Shown here: positions 32,401-44,400 of the stretch, piece after piece
Layout: every line of letters begins with the position of its first letter
Position numbering within the stretch: the stretch's first letter is position 1
NCBI GenBank assembly: GCA_944472135.2
Contig: OX235265.1
Span: 44,179,459-44,243,458 of the forward strand
Length of the DNA: 64,000 nucleotides
Reading direction: 5' to 3'
DNA from: Trichobilharzia regenti
Taxonomy: Eukaryota > Platyhelminthes > Trematoda > Strigeidida > Schistosomatidae
Translations under genes and position numbers: made by a program
Notes under the pieces: generated by a model
Databases searched by the model: none
Seen by the model: only the letters and a program-made list of their open reading frames with translations
Told to the model about the DNA's origin: nothing

Positions 32401-35400
32401 GAGAATAACGCCGGGATTTTATCGCGATCGGTTTACAGTCTTTTGAAAGATTTTCAAACAGAGTAGGCAGGTCGACGCGAACACAAGGTAGACCACAGAG
32501 AGAAAAAGGCGGCTTTGATCCCCCAAAAGGAATCTCAATGTGTTTGTGAAGTTTTAAAAAATCATGTCCAAGAAGGACGTCTGCACATAAATTATGAAGA
32601 ATGGAAAATTTGAATAGATCATAAGTGTGGTTTTTATAGCAGATGGATAGAAACAATGTCCTTCAGTATGACTAGTAAGATTCGTACTCGCCATTGTGAT
32701 TCTGTTTCGAGACTTATGGACTTTCCAGTTATACTTACGAACAACTGAGGAAGAGATGTAGCTCTCACTGCTTCCGGTATCCACTAGAGCTTGCATTGAT
32801 TTCCCATTGACAGTAAGCTGCGTAACAGCATCAGTGAGACTTTGAGGTGCTGAAGCCACAACGAGAGATGAAATTATAGAGTTAACTGAAGATGGACCTT
32901 TTTTCGTAGATGGCGCAGACCTGCAAACCTTCTGAAAATGTCCTTGCTTGCCACAAGCTTTGCAAACTGCATCACGGGCGGGGCATTTGGAACGAGGATG
33001 TCTACGATTACCACAGAAAAAGCATTTGGATTCAACGGCAGCAATGGTTGTTTCATTGACGGAGGGTGTGGAATCTGATGAATGAGGTACATCATGTAAA
33101 GAAATGGACGCGCAAGGTGTAACAGGATTGTTGTATGACTGCGATTGTTGATGTGCCATCTCTAGAGCTCGTGCTTGATCGTATGCCGCTTGAAAAGTTA
33201 AAGTACGCTGTTCTAATAGCCTCTGGCGTATCATCGAAGACTGTATACCTGAGATGAATGAATCACGTAGAGATTCGTTACGATGTTCTTCGGCTGTAAC
33301 TGCCCTGAATGAACAATCTGTAGTCAGCGACTTGAGTCGACGAACAAACTGATCCAGATTTTCGCCAGATTCTTGTTTACACGTTGCTAACAAGTGTCGA
33401 GCAAACACTTCGTTGCAAGGCTGCATGTAGAGACTCTTGAGAGTGTCGATAGCTTCTTCGTATGTTTTGCATTCAGAAATGCATTCGTATACAGAAGTAG
33501 AAATATGATTGAAGAGAATATGTAGTTTCGAAGGATTTTCGGATCCCATTGATTCAATGAAGTAGGAAAAAGTCGCAAACCAGTGATCCCACTTCTTGGC
33601 AGCTCCAACTGCGTTAGGTTCTACGTCGAACCGATCAGGTCGGAAAAATCGTTCCATGAATATTGTAAAATGAATAAATTGTTACGAAGGTGATTGAGTC
33701 TTAGAACGATGAGTGATGCTTGAATCTTGAAAAGACGAATGAACCAAGAATTTAGGCTTTATTCATTTTACAATGAAGCCGGAATGGCTTAAACATATAA
33801 AGGAAAAAAAGAGTGTTAATAGCGGTAGAGATATGAATATGACTAGATACGTATTATAAGAAAAGTTCACAACAAGTTGAATAAATAAATAAATGAGGTG
33901 CTCACTGGCGACTGGCCCTATTCAGGTAGGTAGTTACCTGAGGTTTTAGTGATAAGTCGTGACCAGTAGGGTGTAGCATGTCAGGTGTGAGGACAAATAC
34001 TCCCCGAAGACATTGGCTAGGAGTCACGCTATGCAGTGAATTGGCAGAAGTTAGAATTCATAGGCTAGCCATTAGATCGGATCCCAGTGGTTTAATGGTA
34101 TACGAGCTCACCTTGTAATCAGAAGGTCATGGATTCGAGCCCTGGTGGATTCGTACAGATGAAGAGTCCCAAACTAGGCTAACAAAACATCTGTCCAGTA
34201 CTCCCAGGCAGGTTTTTCAATGGTTCTCTAACTAATGTCAGCTAATGATGAAATCCTGTAACTCGTATGTATTCCTTAGAGCTTCTGAACGAACACTGAT
34301 GAATTGGCGATGAGTGTGTGGCATTGCGGTGGGTGCAACTGAAAAGGTTTTGTAGGTAGTATTTTTTTCTGTGTGTGATATCTTTTGCACAAATATTGAA
34401 CAGTGTAGGAATGGATTAAATAACGAAGAGGCGAAATGAGAGATCCTTGAGAAACAACAAAGAAAGCGTGTAAGGAAGACAAAAGAAGCAGCATAAAGAA
34501 AACATGTGCAAAGGGTGATTTCAACTTAAGGTTACTACATTTTGCCATATTTGTGCATCAATTTTCCAATAAACAATTCCCGTAGGAAATACTACCACTA
34601 AGTTCTGATGTTATATATGGTATTGCTGCCTACAACCAAATGATGACCTTATATATTGCAGCCTTCGAAGAGGGAGACATACATAGTTTTTTGAAGGAAT
34701 TCGACGGCGAAGACATTGTGTCTGAAACTCTGCTAAGTGGTCAAACGAAGGCGACTCTCGATAGCGTAGAAGTGAGGAAGAAACCTGGAAGTTTACTGGT
34801 AGTAGAGAAATCGGTTTATTCGCGAACTGATGTAAAGATATGGGGCAATGCATAAACCATACATTGAAATCTCTATTTACACATGTTCTCTGCATTTTGC
34901 TTCAACTGTCTTCCTTTCATGTTTAATATGTTGTTTCACAAGGATGTCTTTAAATATTCCCATTTTTAATATTAGAAGAAGACATATCAGCGAACAATAT
35001 TGTTTTCAATTAGATCTTCTTCAGACTTTACTCTAATTTAAACAGACTTATATACAGAAATTTTTAACCAATGACGGTGATTTTGTGGATCAAATAATAA
35101 TAATAATGTGGTAAATGTTTTGAACGTAGTTAATAACGATGATTATAATGATAACAAAATATTGACAATACGGTTTATGCAGGTGGCGATAAGAATAACA
35201 AGGGTAGTGAGTGATATGTGTATGTATGTAGACAATTCAATAAATAAATTAGGTCAAATCTTAAAAGTTACGTAATACTAAATAAAGATGAAGTGGACAG
35301 ATAATCAGAGTTTAAATAAATATCATAAAAATACCAAGAAGATGGAAAATAAGAAAGCGTGGGAGGGTTTTGAATACTACCTTATTCTTATCGCCACCTT

Positions 35401-38400
35401 CATTAAACCTTATTATCAATATTTGTTATCATTTTAATCATCGTTATTAACTACGTTCAAAACATTTACCACATTATTATTATTATTATTAACACTATTA
35501 TTATTATTATTTGGTCCACTAAATCGCCGTCACAAGGATATCTCATTTTTTCCTTTCACCGATTCATCCATCCCCACCCCCGGCACACTAATCAATATTC
35601 TTTCAGAAGACATCATACACCGTATGCAGTACTTATCAAGAAATTTTGTCAACAACATCCCGCCAGAGTATAAAACTCGTGAACTGAGACTAGTACTCAT
35701 AAAAAAAAGAATACAATTTAAGGTCACGTGAAATTATGTCTATTATAGATAATAAAGATAAGTGATTAACTGTCTAATCAGCTCATTCTGTTGCATTCTA
35801 CATCTATCACAAGATTTTTATCTGAAAACTTCGTAAAAAGAGAAACAGCGAGAGAAAAAACATGAAGTAAACTTAAAACAACGAGAAGTTAAATAAGTGT
35901 CTGTCAGTTTTCAGTTGTTGTTTTTTTTCGAAATTGATAACACGCATAACGGCTTGGTGATAAATAACGCCTTTTAAACATCCCTATTCAAGGTAAGGAC
36001 TCACAGGCCATGTGTGTCTCACCTTTAAGTGAAATTTTGTATGACCACAAAGGGGTGGTATGTTTGCCTCGGGAAAGTAATATGTAACATCTTTGTAAGT
36101 ATTAGAAATGATGTTGCGTCTGTACAGAAAGTTACATAATTTCATAAGGAGTGCTGCAAATAAAGTCAGAGTGTTAAACTTATGACATCATCTTTTCTAA
36201 TTTGCAGATATCTCTCTTCCGATATAATAAATGTTAATAAGGGAGGATATTCATCGAAATAAAAGAGAAGCCATCATCTAACTACGCGAAACAAATCATT
36301 TACAAATGAGGCTCCAGAATGGAAATGTGTATGGACAGTTGTAGGAGAGACACAGCCAAGTAAATCAAGCTATAACATTACACACCAGTTACCCCTGCCA
36401 CACTTCAAAAAGAATGTACAATGAAACAAAACACACAGCAAATATTCATAATTTAGAAGGTGAGGATTTTGAATCTCTTCATGAAGAGACTTCAACCAAT
36501 ATTTCTCAGACTTCGGGCAACCTACATTAAAGCCTAGTTGTATAAGACGAATTAGCTGGAGACTCTACGTACAGGTGTCATACCTTAGTTAAGCCACCTT
36601 TAACAACTTTGTCTAACCTAATCCTACATTAGAAAACAATGCTCGAAGGCAATGGCTTAGTATACGTAATACATATCTCAGTCCCATAAACTGAAGTGAC
36701 TTACCCTAGTCACCAGACCCTGCACTTAACCTCAGTACTGCCTACCGTATTGGTCTACCTTGTGATCGAATAATCGATTAAACGAAGATATTAATGTCTT
36801 CAACTTCAGTGGCCATATTTCGACTATGAAGGGAGAGCGGGAAAACTATAGCACAATACATACGCTCTGCGTCAGATAAGTAGACATCAACCAGCCGCTG
36901 GATAGCGGTTAAACTAAAAAAATGTTACTATAATTGTGTAAATTGCTCACATTATGGTGACCTTAGGACAAATGCATAACGCAAGTTGACAAGAAACAGG
37001 ATCTGTAAGACGTTCCCCTCGTGTGATCAGTCAGCCATCTAGCCTAGTCGCCTGATGTGGAGACAAAGAAGTTAGTAAAGTTAAGCTGCGAAAAATGAAT
37101 ATCCCAACTTACGTTATAGCGATTAGTACCCGGCAGTAAAGCTTTTTGTCCGAAGGAACTTTATGATTTTCACCACCTTTGAACATGACAGGTGTGACTA
37201 ACAGCCGTTTCTAGGTTGTATTGACGAGAAACTAACCGTTTTTTATTTACTCTTAAGATAATTAAACATTCAAAAGGTGGGTAACTGGTAACTACTAATT
37301 ACATACACTTCTGTGTAAGCAAAGAGTTCTTCGGTTTATTATCTACTCTGCTCTCCTTCCGTTGCTTCTTGCTGCTTGTGCTATTCTCCTTGCAACTTCC
37401 TGATATTTTCTTAACTCTGTGGTCAATGTTGGCGAATCAAGTCAGACAAATGTTGTTCCATTTAACTTCATGTTAATAACATCACATTAGGGTTATCGAA
37501 GTTCGAATCTTCTAATGAATATACCAGCAAGCCGAAATGGGGTTTGAACGTATGTTGTTTCTCAAAGATTAACATTAAGACCCAACTGCAGTAAATTACT
37601 GAGACCTATCTGGTCAAATTGATGAATATACCACATTCACATGATGTGTATCTTCTCAACGTCCTAGTTGTCCCACCCGAGGCATAACTAAAATTACACC
37701 CTACCTAGAGGTCAATGGCCTTACCATAACATTTGTGAAGGATGTTTCCTTAATAATCCCAGATGGATGATACTATGCTACTAATGATGATACCTTATGC
37801 ACCACTTTCGCTCGTACTGTACCCTACAGAGTGCCATCTTTGCGTAAACCTTTAGTCAGCAGAAGTTGCCGACTAGTTCAGCAACCCAATAGAATAGGTC
37901 TCTCTGAACCGAACGGCTTCGATGATGTCACAGAAACACACCAGTGTTTTACAGATATCTAAATGACAGTTATCACTGTCTCCTCAGCAGACTGATTAGG
38001 ATACCATATTTTTTTCGATATGAGTTTCTTTATCACGCTAAAATAAATAGTTAACTACGAACTGAATACAAAGACCATGTTTTCATTGGAAAGTTAGACA
38101 ACAGAAGGTTTCGCTGTCACTTATTTTTTTTGTTTATGTCAATTCAGTGGATTAACAACGTGTCTGAGTAAACGCAGGTAGTCTAGAAGAAGCGTCAATA
38201 ATCCATAGATCAATAAACTATTGCAAAGTGATGTATTTGTATAGATACCTCAAACATACTTTTATAACTAGTGGCTGAAAGCTTCTGGAAACGACCGCTT
38301 TGTTTTTTACTTCATTTAACTGTAACTGTTAAAATACAAATCATCGAAGCGTATCACAATTTTACACTGTTTTTATGAAACAATTTTCCATGGAAGTTTA

Positions 38401-41400
38401 GGTTGGTGAAAGTTGTGAAATTTTTTCCCATCCATTGAATTATTATTACTATTATTGTTTCTTTTTATTCCTAGAGGAACACAGGGCTTCAGCTGCACGT
38501 TTCCATTGCGTTCGGTTCTTTGCCAACGTTTCCCCTTGGCTCCAGGTCTGCCCACATGCTTTCATCTCCTCCTCACATGACCTCCTCCAAGTCACTCTTG
38601 CACTGACGACCAACTCTCCGCTTCCCTTTCGGGTTCCACTCGAGCGATAGCCTGGCGTGTGATGTCACTTGACGGTTTCCTCAGAGTATGGCCAATCCAC
38701 CTCTATTTCTTCCCGCCTATTTGTTTCACAATCGGTTCCTGATTGGTTCGCTCAATGCCAGAGATCCCTGTTGCTGATCTTTTCTGGCCAGCCATCTGAT
38801 CCTGAGTGATATTGAGCGAAAGCAGCTGTTGATGAAGGTCTGTAGTTTGTTTGAAGTGCTCTTTATGACGCACCAAGTCTCTGATCCGTACACTATGTAG
38901 CACTGATTCCACATTTGAGTTGAAAATCCGGATCTTATTTTTAATGCTGAGTGCTGTTGACCTCCACATATACTTAAGAGTAATGAAAGCTTATCTTGCT
39001 TTGATATCCTCATCAGTTCCGCTGGCCTGTAGTTGAAACGATGCTTCTCAGGTAGGTAGGTGAAGGAGGTTGTTCCTTTCAGGTTCCTCCCATTTATGCT
39101 GACTTTTGTCTGTTATTGTTGTCGCTAGTACTGTTGGCCAGGAATCTTCATCACCTCTGTTTTCTCTATGTTCACCTGAAGTCATATTTTCTCTGGATGC
39201 TTCTTCTGCCAACTTGTTGCTTTTCACTTGCATATCTTCCAGTTTGTGGGAAATCAGGCATATGTCATCGGAGAAGTCCAGATCCTCCAAGTTTTTCGTG
39301 AACAGGTTGAATGAACTGAATGCTACATTTAAAAGATTATTTGTATACTTTACTGAACTAATGTTTGGTGATTCATGATATCAGAAGTTAAAATCAATAG
39401 AACTGTTAATATATATACAAAACGTCATCTTACAAAGTGACTTTTGTGACTTGAAGAGGACATGTGTGTCAAATTATAAAAAAACACTGTCAACGACTTT
39501 CTGATTTTAGCAGTTGTTAGTTCGGCCATGCACAGATTCAACCCCAGGCGGAAACACTCCTAAAGCCCACCGAGTCGTTAGAAGTAGACCAGGAAAAGAG
39601 GGAGGGTTAGGCGTAAAAGCATGAAGTCTGATGTTCCAAACAGAACGCAAAGGAATGAAAAATTCAATAATAATAATAATAATAATACTTTAATAATTGT
39701 AAAAAGAAAAGAAATCACATTGCTTTAAAACGCTTACTTGTCATCCGGACCCCATGCGCAAGTCCAAATTATTCTCGAGTGACTTTGTCCTTTCATAGGA
39801 TATGCTGCTAAATAATAATTTGGAACATGATTCATCATATCTCCGCTACTATTAATACTAACAGCCTGTTCACACCATAAACTCCAAGTTCGATCTCGGG
39901 AAACAGCTAAAAGTCGAGTGCCATCATGACTCCAGGCCAACTGACTTACAGTTAACTGATGATGTTGTAAACGCTAAGAAATGATAAACACAAATTAATT
40001 TATGAATACAAAGACTGTTGTGAAAATCTGTACATGGAAAGTTATTTATTTTCTTAAAAAGTTGGGTTTGTGATGTCTTAATTGATTTCAGGGAAGATTT
40101 TGTAACGAATCGACATCGATTGGATAACTGAACAACACTGGACAACTGCCTTTTCGTAGATTAACACTCAGTAGAGTACATCTACGACTGCCCTCAGGCT
40201 AATAAAATACGCCATGAAACAGACATCCACGTTAAAATAAATTTTTCTTAGATTATTCATAAAAGTTCTACTACTCAACGATGATACAAGAAGCAGATAA
40301 GTGAATTAAGAATCGCAATATGAAAATACCTTCAGCAGCTTAAAACAATTTAGACCAAAATGTACATTATAAAAAACAGTTTCCGAAGTAAGCTTGATAC
40401 TAACATAAATTGCTTAATCTTCCATGTCTTATCTGAATAAGAAAAAGGCACAAACAGCGAAGAAAATTTTCTTTTCGACGATTCATTTTCATGAACCGTA
40501 CAATCATAATTATATTTAACTTCCAGAGCTTTGTCCCACTGATCCGAAAGAGAAACCTGGTACGTACATTGTGTTCAAGGATTACAAAATTCTGCTCGGA
40601 AGACATGGTAGAGAAAGAATTAAATATATTACGTGAAACCCTACTAGAGAATGAGTATCCACCAAGATTTATCGATAAAAACATGAAGGAGAAGCCTCCG
40701 GTGTCAGACATTGCAACGGCTCTTAAGAAGACTCTCTTCATGAACATGGAAATCACAGATGATATTGCAGCAGAAATTCTCAGAAACCGCGTTTCTAAAT
40801 GTCTGAAGAAGACATTTCCAACAGGCATACTACGTATCACTTTCTCATGCAGACAGTTAATCCAGTCGAACGCTAAGGACAAGATACCGCTTTTGGCCAC
40901 TTCAATGTGTATTTATCAATTTACTTGCTCATGTGGAGCAAAGCATATCGGCCGTACGCAACGTTAAGTCCACAAACATATTCTGGAACACTGTCCAGCT
41001 TAGTTAGCCAGAGGAGAAAAGAAGAATCGCAGCAGCTCTATCCTCAAACACCTTGTCATCTCCTGACATCGAACACCCCCACATGAATGCTTCACAGTGT
41101 TACACAGAGTCCCTCAATATCGTACAAAGGGACTCCGGATACGCCATCTGTACATAGCTGGAGTATTACCTATTCGAGATCTGAAACCGGACCTATGTAT
41201 TCCAAAGCGATGCACACATTCTCTCGTCCTACCATGGCCAGAGTAAAGTTCTTACTACAATTTTGCTTCTTTTCTTTATTATGTAAGTTCACTATTATTA
41301 TTATTGTTATTAATACTTTTATTATCATTATTATTCCCATCATCCACATTTTATTAGCACTCTATTACTGTTTATTAATAACATCGCTTTTTCATACGGA

Positions 41401-44400
41401 TTTTATACAAAAACACTTTATAGCCTTTCCACTAGTTCCTGCCCAATCTACACGAGCTTATTGATTGGTCATTATCTCACACTTATTACGTCATGCCAAC
41501 TTCTGTCTCCTTTCTAACTTACAATTAGTCATCCCTTCTTACACCTTACATTATGTAATACGATTTTTCACGGACAAAGTTTACCAGTATCTGATTGATC
41601 TAAAGATTTCTATGTTAAATATAATTACGATTGTACAGCTCATGAAAATAAATCGCCGAAAAGAAAATTTTCCTCGCTGTTTGTGCCTTTTCCTTATGAT
41701 TCAATATGGGAATATTTCGTTCTTATCTAAATGTATCGTGAGTTTACAACAACACTATCAGAAATATTGCGAAGCAAGAATAACTTTACACACATCTAGT
41801 ACAACAAAATAGAGATATTTCAGAATAGTCCTTGCTAATAAGAGACTTTTTCTTCGCTCTATACTGAAAATCAGATTGCCAGAAACGACTAATCACTGGG
41901 AGTTGTGACAACGAACCAAATGTTCAACAAATAAGCCAAATGACATGGAGGTGGATCGCAAAATTGCTGAGGAAACCTTTAGTGATGTCACGAGCCAGGC
42001 AAATCTTCCAATTGGATTTAGATGGAACATAACGAGTTGAGCGTGAAGACCATGAGAGGTTATAGACAATTGTGGAGCCAGAAAAAACATACTGCAGACA
42101 ACCAGATGAAATGGAGATGTTAATATAAGAATGGAACTTGTGCACTGTGGTAAACTGCAATTCGATTATGGGTAAAATTTTATTCTGATAAAGTCTTACA
42201 GTATTATACAGTAATATTTACTGATGACCATGTTTCGAACACAATTCATTGCTGCTCATAATCATATCGAGGTATTCACACAACTTTTTAACTTCGTTTA
42301 TATAATTCCATCATTTTTCCTCGCTTGATTTGATTGGCACTAGTATTTTCCTTATTTTCGGTATGAGTAATGAGTCATTCCTATTGCACATGTTGGATGT
42401 AGTAGACTCGATGAACAAGGATTCAGTAACCAACCTTTCTCTCCACCTACCTACCTACCTATATTACTTCTTAGAATTTTAACCCTCTCCCATCCACCCT
42501 ATTGTGTGGTTGTTTGTTAATGCATGCAGTGCAATGCAGTACTGAGCTGTTTTCTAAATTACCTATCTTCTCGGGATCAACCACTCTTACATTAGCTAAA
42601 TTCTTATGTTCCAACAATATGACTACCCCTGATCTACTAGTTTGACCTATGACTATTAGCGACTGCCTAAGATTAAGAAAACAAAGTTGAATAGTTTTAT
42701 AACGACAAAGTGGTCAATGGAGTGGAGAATGACTACCACTGCACACAGAGAATAACTGAACGAATATTCAACGATAATTACAATAAGTTTCAAATAAAGT
42801 AATAAGTGGTAGTGTTAAGTAAAAATTCTCACTCAACCAACTTGTAGTCACAGCATTTAAACATTTGTGGAAAAAAAGGGTTTTTCAACTTATATATACA
42901 AATAATACCTGATGTATGCACCAATTTGAATTGCCATTCCATAATATGACATGAGCATACTCTGGTTTTGATGCTGAACACGCAGAGGCCACTAGAAGTC
43001 TATGCGGGTGAACTGCCAAAGAATATATCTAAAACAAAGATAAAGGGAAGGGAAATAGGAGAAATGTTTGCTTGGTCGCATTAATAATAGTAAGAAAATA
43101 GCCAACACTTGATGATAAAAATAGTAGTAATAATAATCACTTAAAGTATCTCTTAGCGACACACAACATTAAGTGACTTTCCCTAGGAGTGAGACAGAAA
43201 GTGGATTTTTCGCCATTTGGTGAGTTCCTTTTTGATATGAATTTCTCGACTAGATTTCCTGTGAACCCACGTAGTTTTGTGTAACACTTTACTTGTAAGT
43301 TTGTTTGTTTTCGACATAGAACTTTGCACCAATATACAGAAGCTCAAGTCGCCACACTCCCTCCTTGTACCACACACAGCAAGAGAAGAAAGTAGAGCAA
43401 ATGCATAATAGAGGCAGTAAACAGAGATGTGAGACAAAGGAATAGTAGTAACGAAGAACCATATAGTTTCATTGGAAATCATATGTCACAAGGAGTGGAT
43501 ATATCTGAGCCAGACATTGAGAACGATTTTGAGCCATATGACCAATTGTTTCCAACCATTGGTTTTCACTGTCTCGAGGACCCCAACCAGTCAAGAATTC
43601 TACACCTTCCTACGTGACTAGCTTAAACTAACTGTTGTAGATTTCATTGACTGGTTCCATGTTTTGGTTAGACCGCCACGAGCTCTTTTCCAGCCTGAGC
43701 AACCCTATATCAGCTAACACTTCCGATTGTCGAGGAAGGCGATGACTAGGCAGGAATGCGTAACGCATGTCCTAACCATCTCAGTCGATGTAATTTCACA
43801 GTCTCGTCGATTGATTTCCCCTCCTTACCTAGAACTCGACCGGTGACTCACCTCAATGTTGCTCACCTTATTATACCACTTCACACGGGAGATATAACGC
43901 AGGCACCTATGATGCGTCGGTGGCACAGTGGTCAGGACTCTCGCCGACCATGGACATGATCCGAGGTTCGATCCCCTATCGACGCACACCTGATATCTAT
44001 GGTCGGCCTGCAAAATTTGGGCTACCGATATCCATGCTGAAAATTCCATACTTGTACCAAAAATACAGTGTGGAATCAAGCTGTAATAAAAAAAAATCAA
44101 AGACAGCTAATCTTTTCATGTCTTCAACTCTCAATGGCCAGTTCTCACAGCCAGTCATAAAGGAGGACGAAGCGGACTGGTCAGCAGTACACCCGCCCTC
44201 TGGCTGATAGCCAGCTGGATATCACGTCTACTCCGGAGACGGGATAAACTGGCATATGCGAAACTAGCCCTCTGCATCAACCGTACAAACATGCAAGCCA
44301 CCGAGTAATTGAAATCTCCCTGATAGATTTGGATCAATAATTAAAAAGACTCGAATACACTGCATACTCGCTGATGACCAAATGGCTGTTTCGCACCACT

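Larger units (their letters stand above)
29884..33874 (-). mobile_element. Ty3/gypsy-like LTR retrotransposon, near intact, in ELP2 last intron
   Basis: A 3,991-bp element read on the minus strand, the same direction as ELP2. It is bounded by two 195-bp LTRs that I find identical base for base (29884-30078 and 33680-33874), each TGTT...AACA, and by the 5-bp duplication AGTTG (29879-29883 and 33875-33879). Order: 5' LTR, 22-nt leader, gag with two CCHC knuckles, protease, reverse transcriptase, RNase H, integrase, 34 nt, 3' LTR. The domain order is gypsy-type; there is no envelope gene and no chromodomain after integrase. Identical LTRs mean recent insertion. It is unusually compact. The PR-RT part is in the -1 frame relative to gag, and the RT motif is YIDN. 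It lies between a PLE tail (left) and a hammerhead SINE (right). Confidence 0.95.

Noticed and set aside
30113..33657. Endogenous retrovirus with envelope
   Set aside because: Only 34 nt lie between the pol stop and the 3' LTR; there is no room for and no trace of an envelope gene.
34611..34895. Overlapping open frames on both strands in the last ELP2 intron
   Set aside because: No motif, unusual composition for a fluke exon, and no fit to a gap in ELP2.
36781..38454. Decayed LTR retrotransposon gag/pol in this stretch
   Set aside because: I could not find any protease, RT or integrase motif in six frames.
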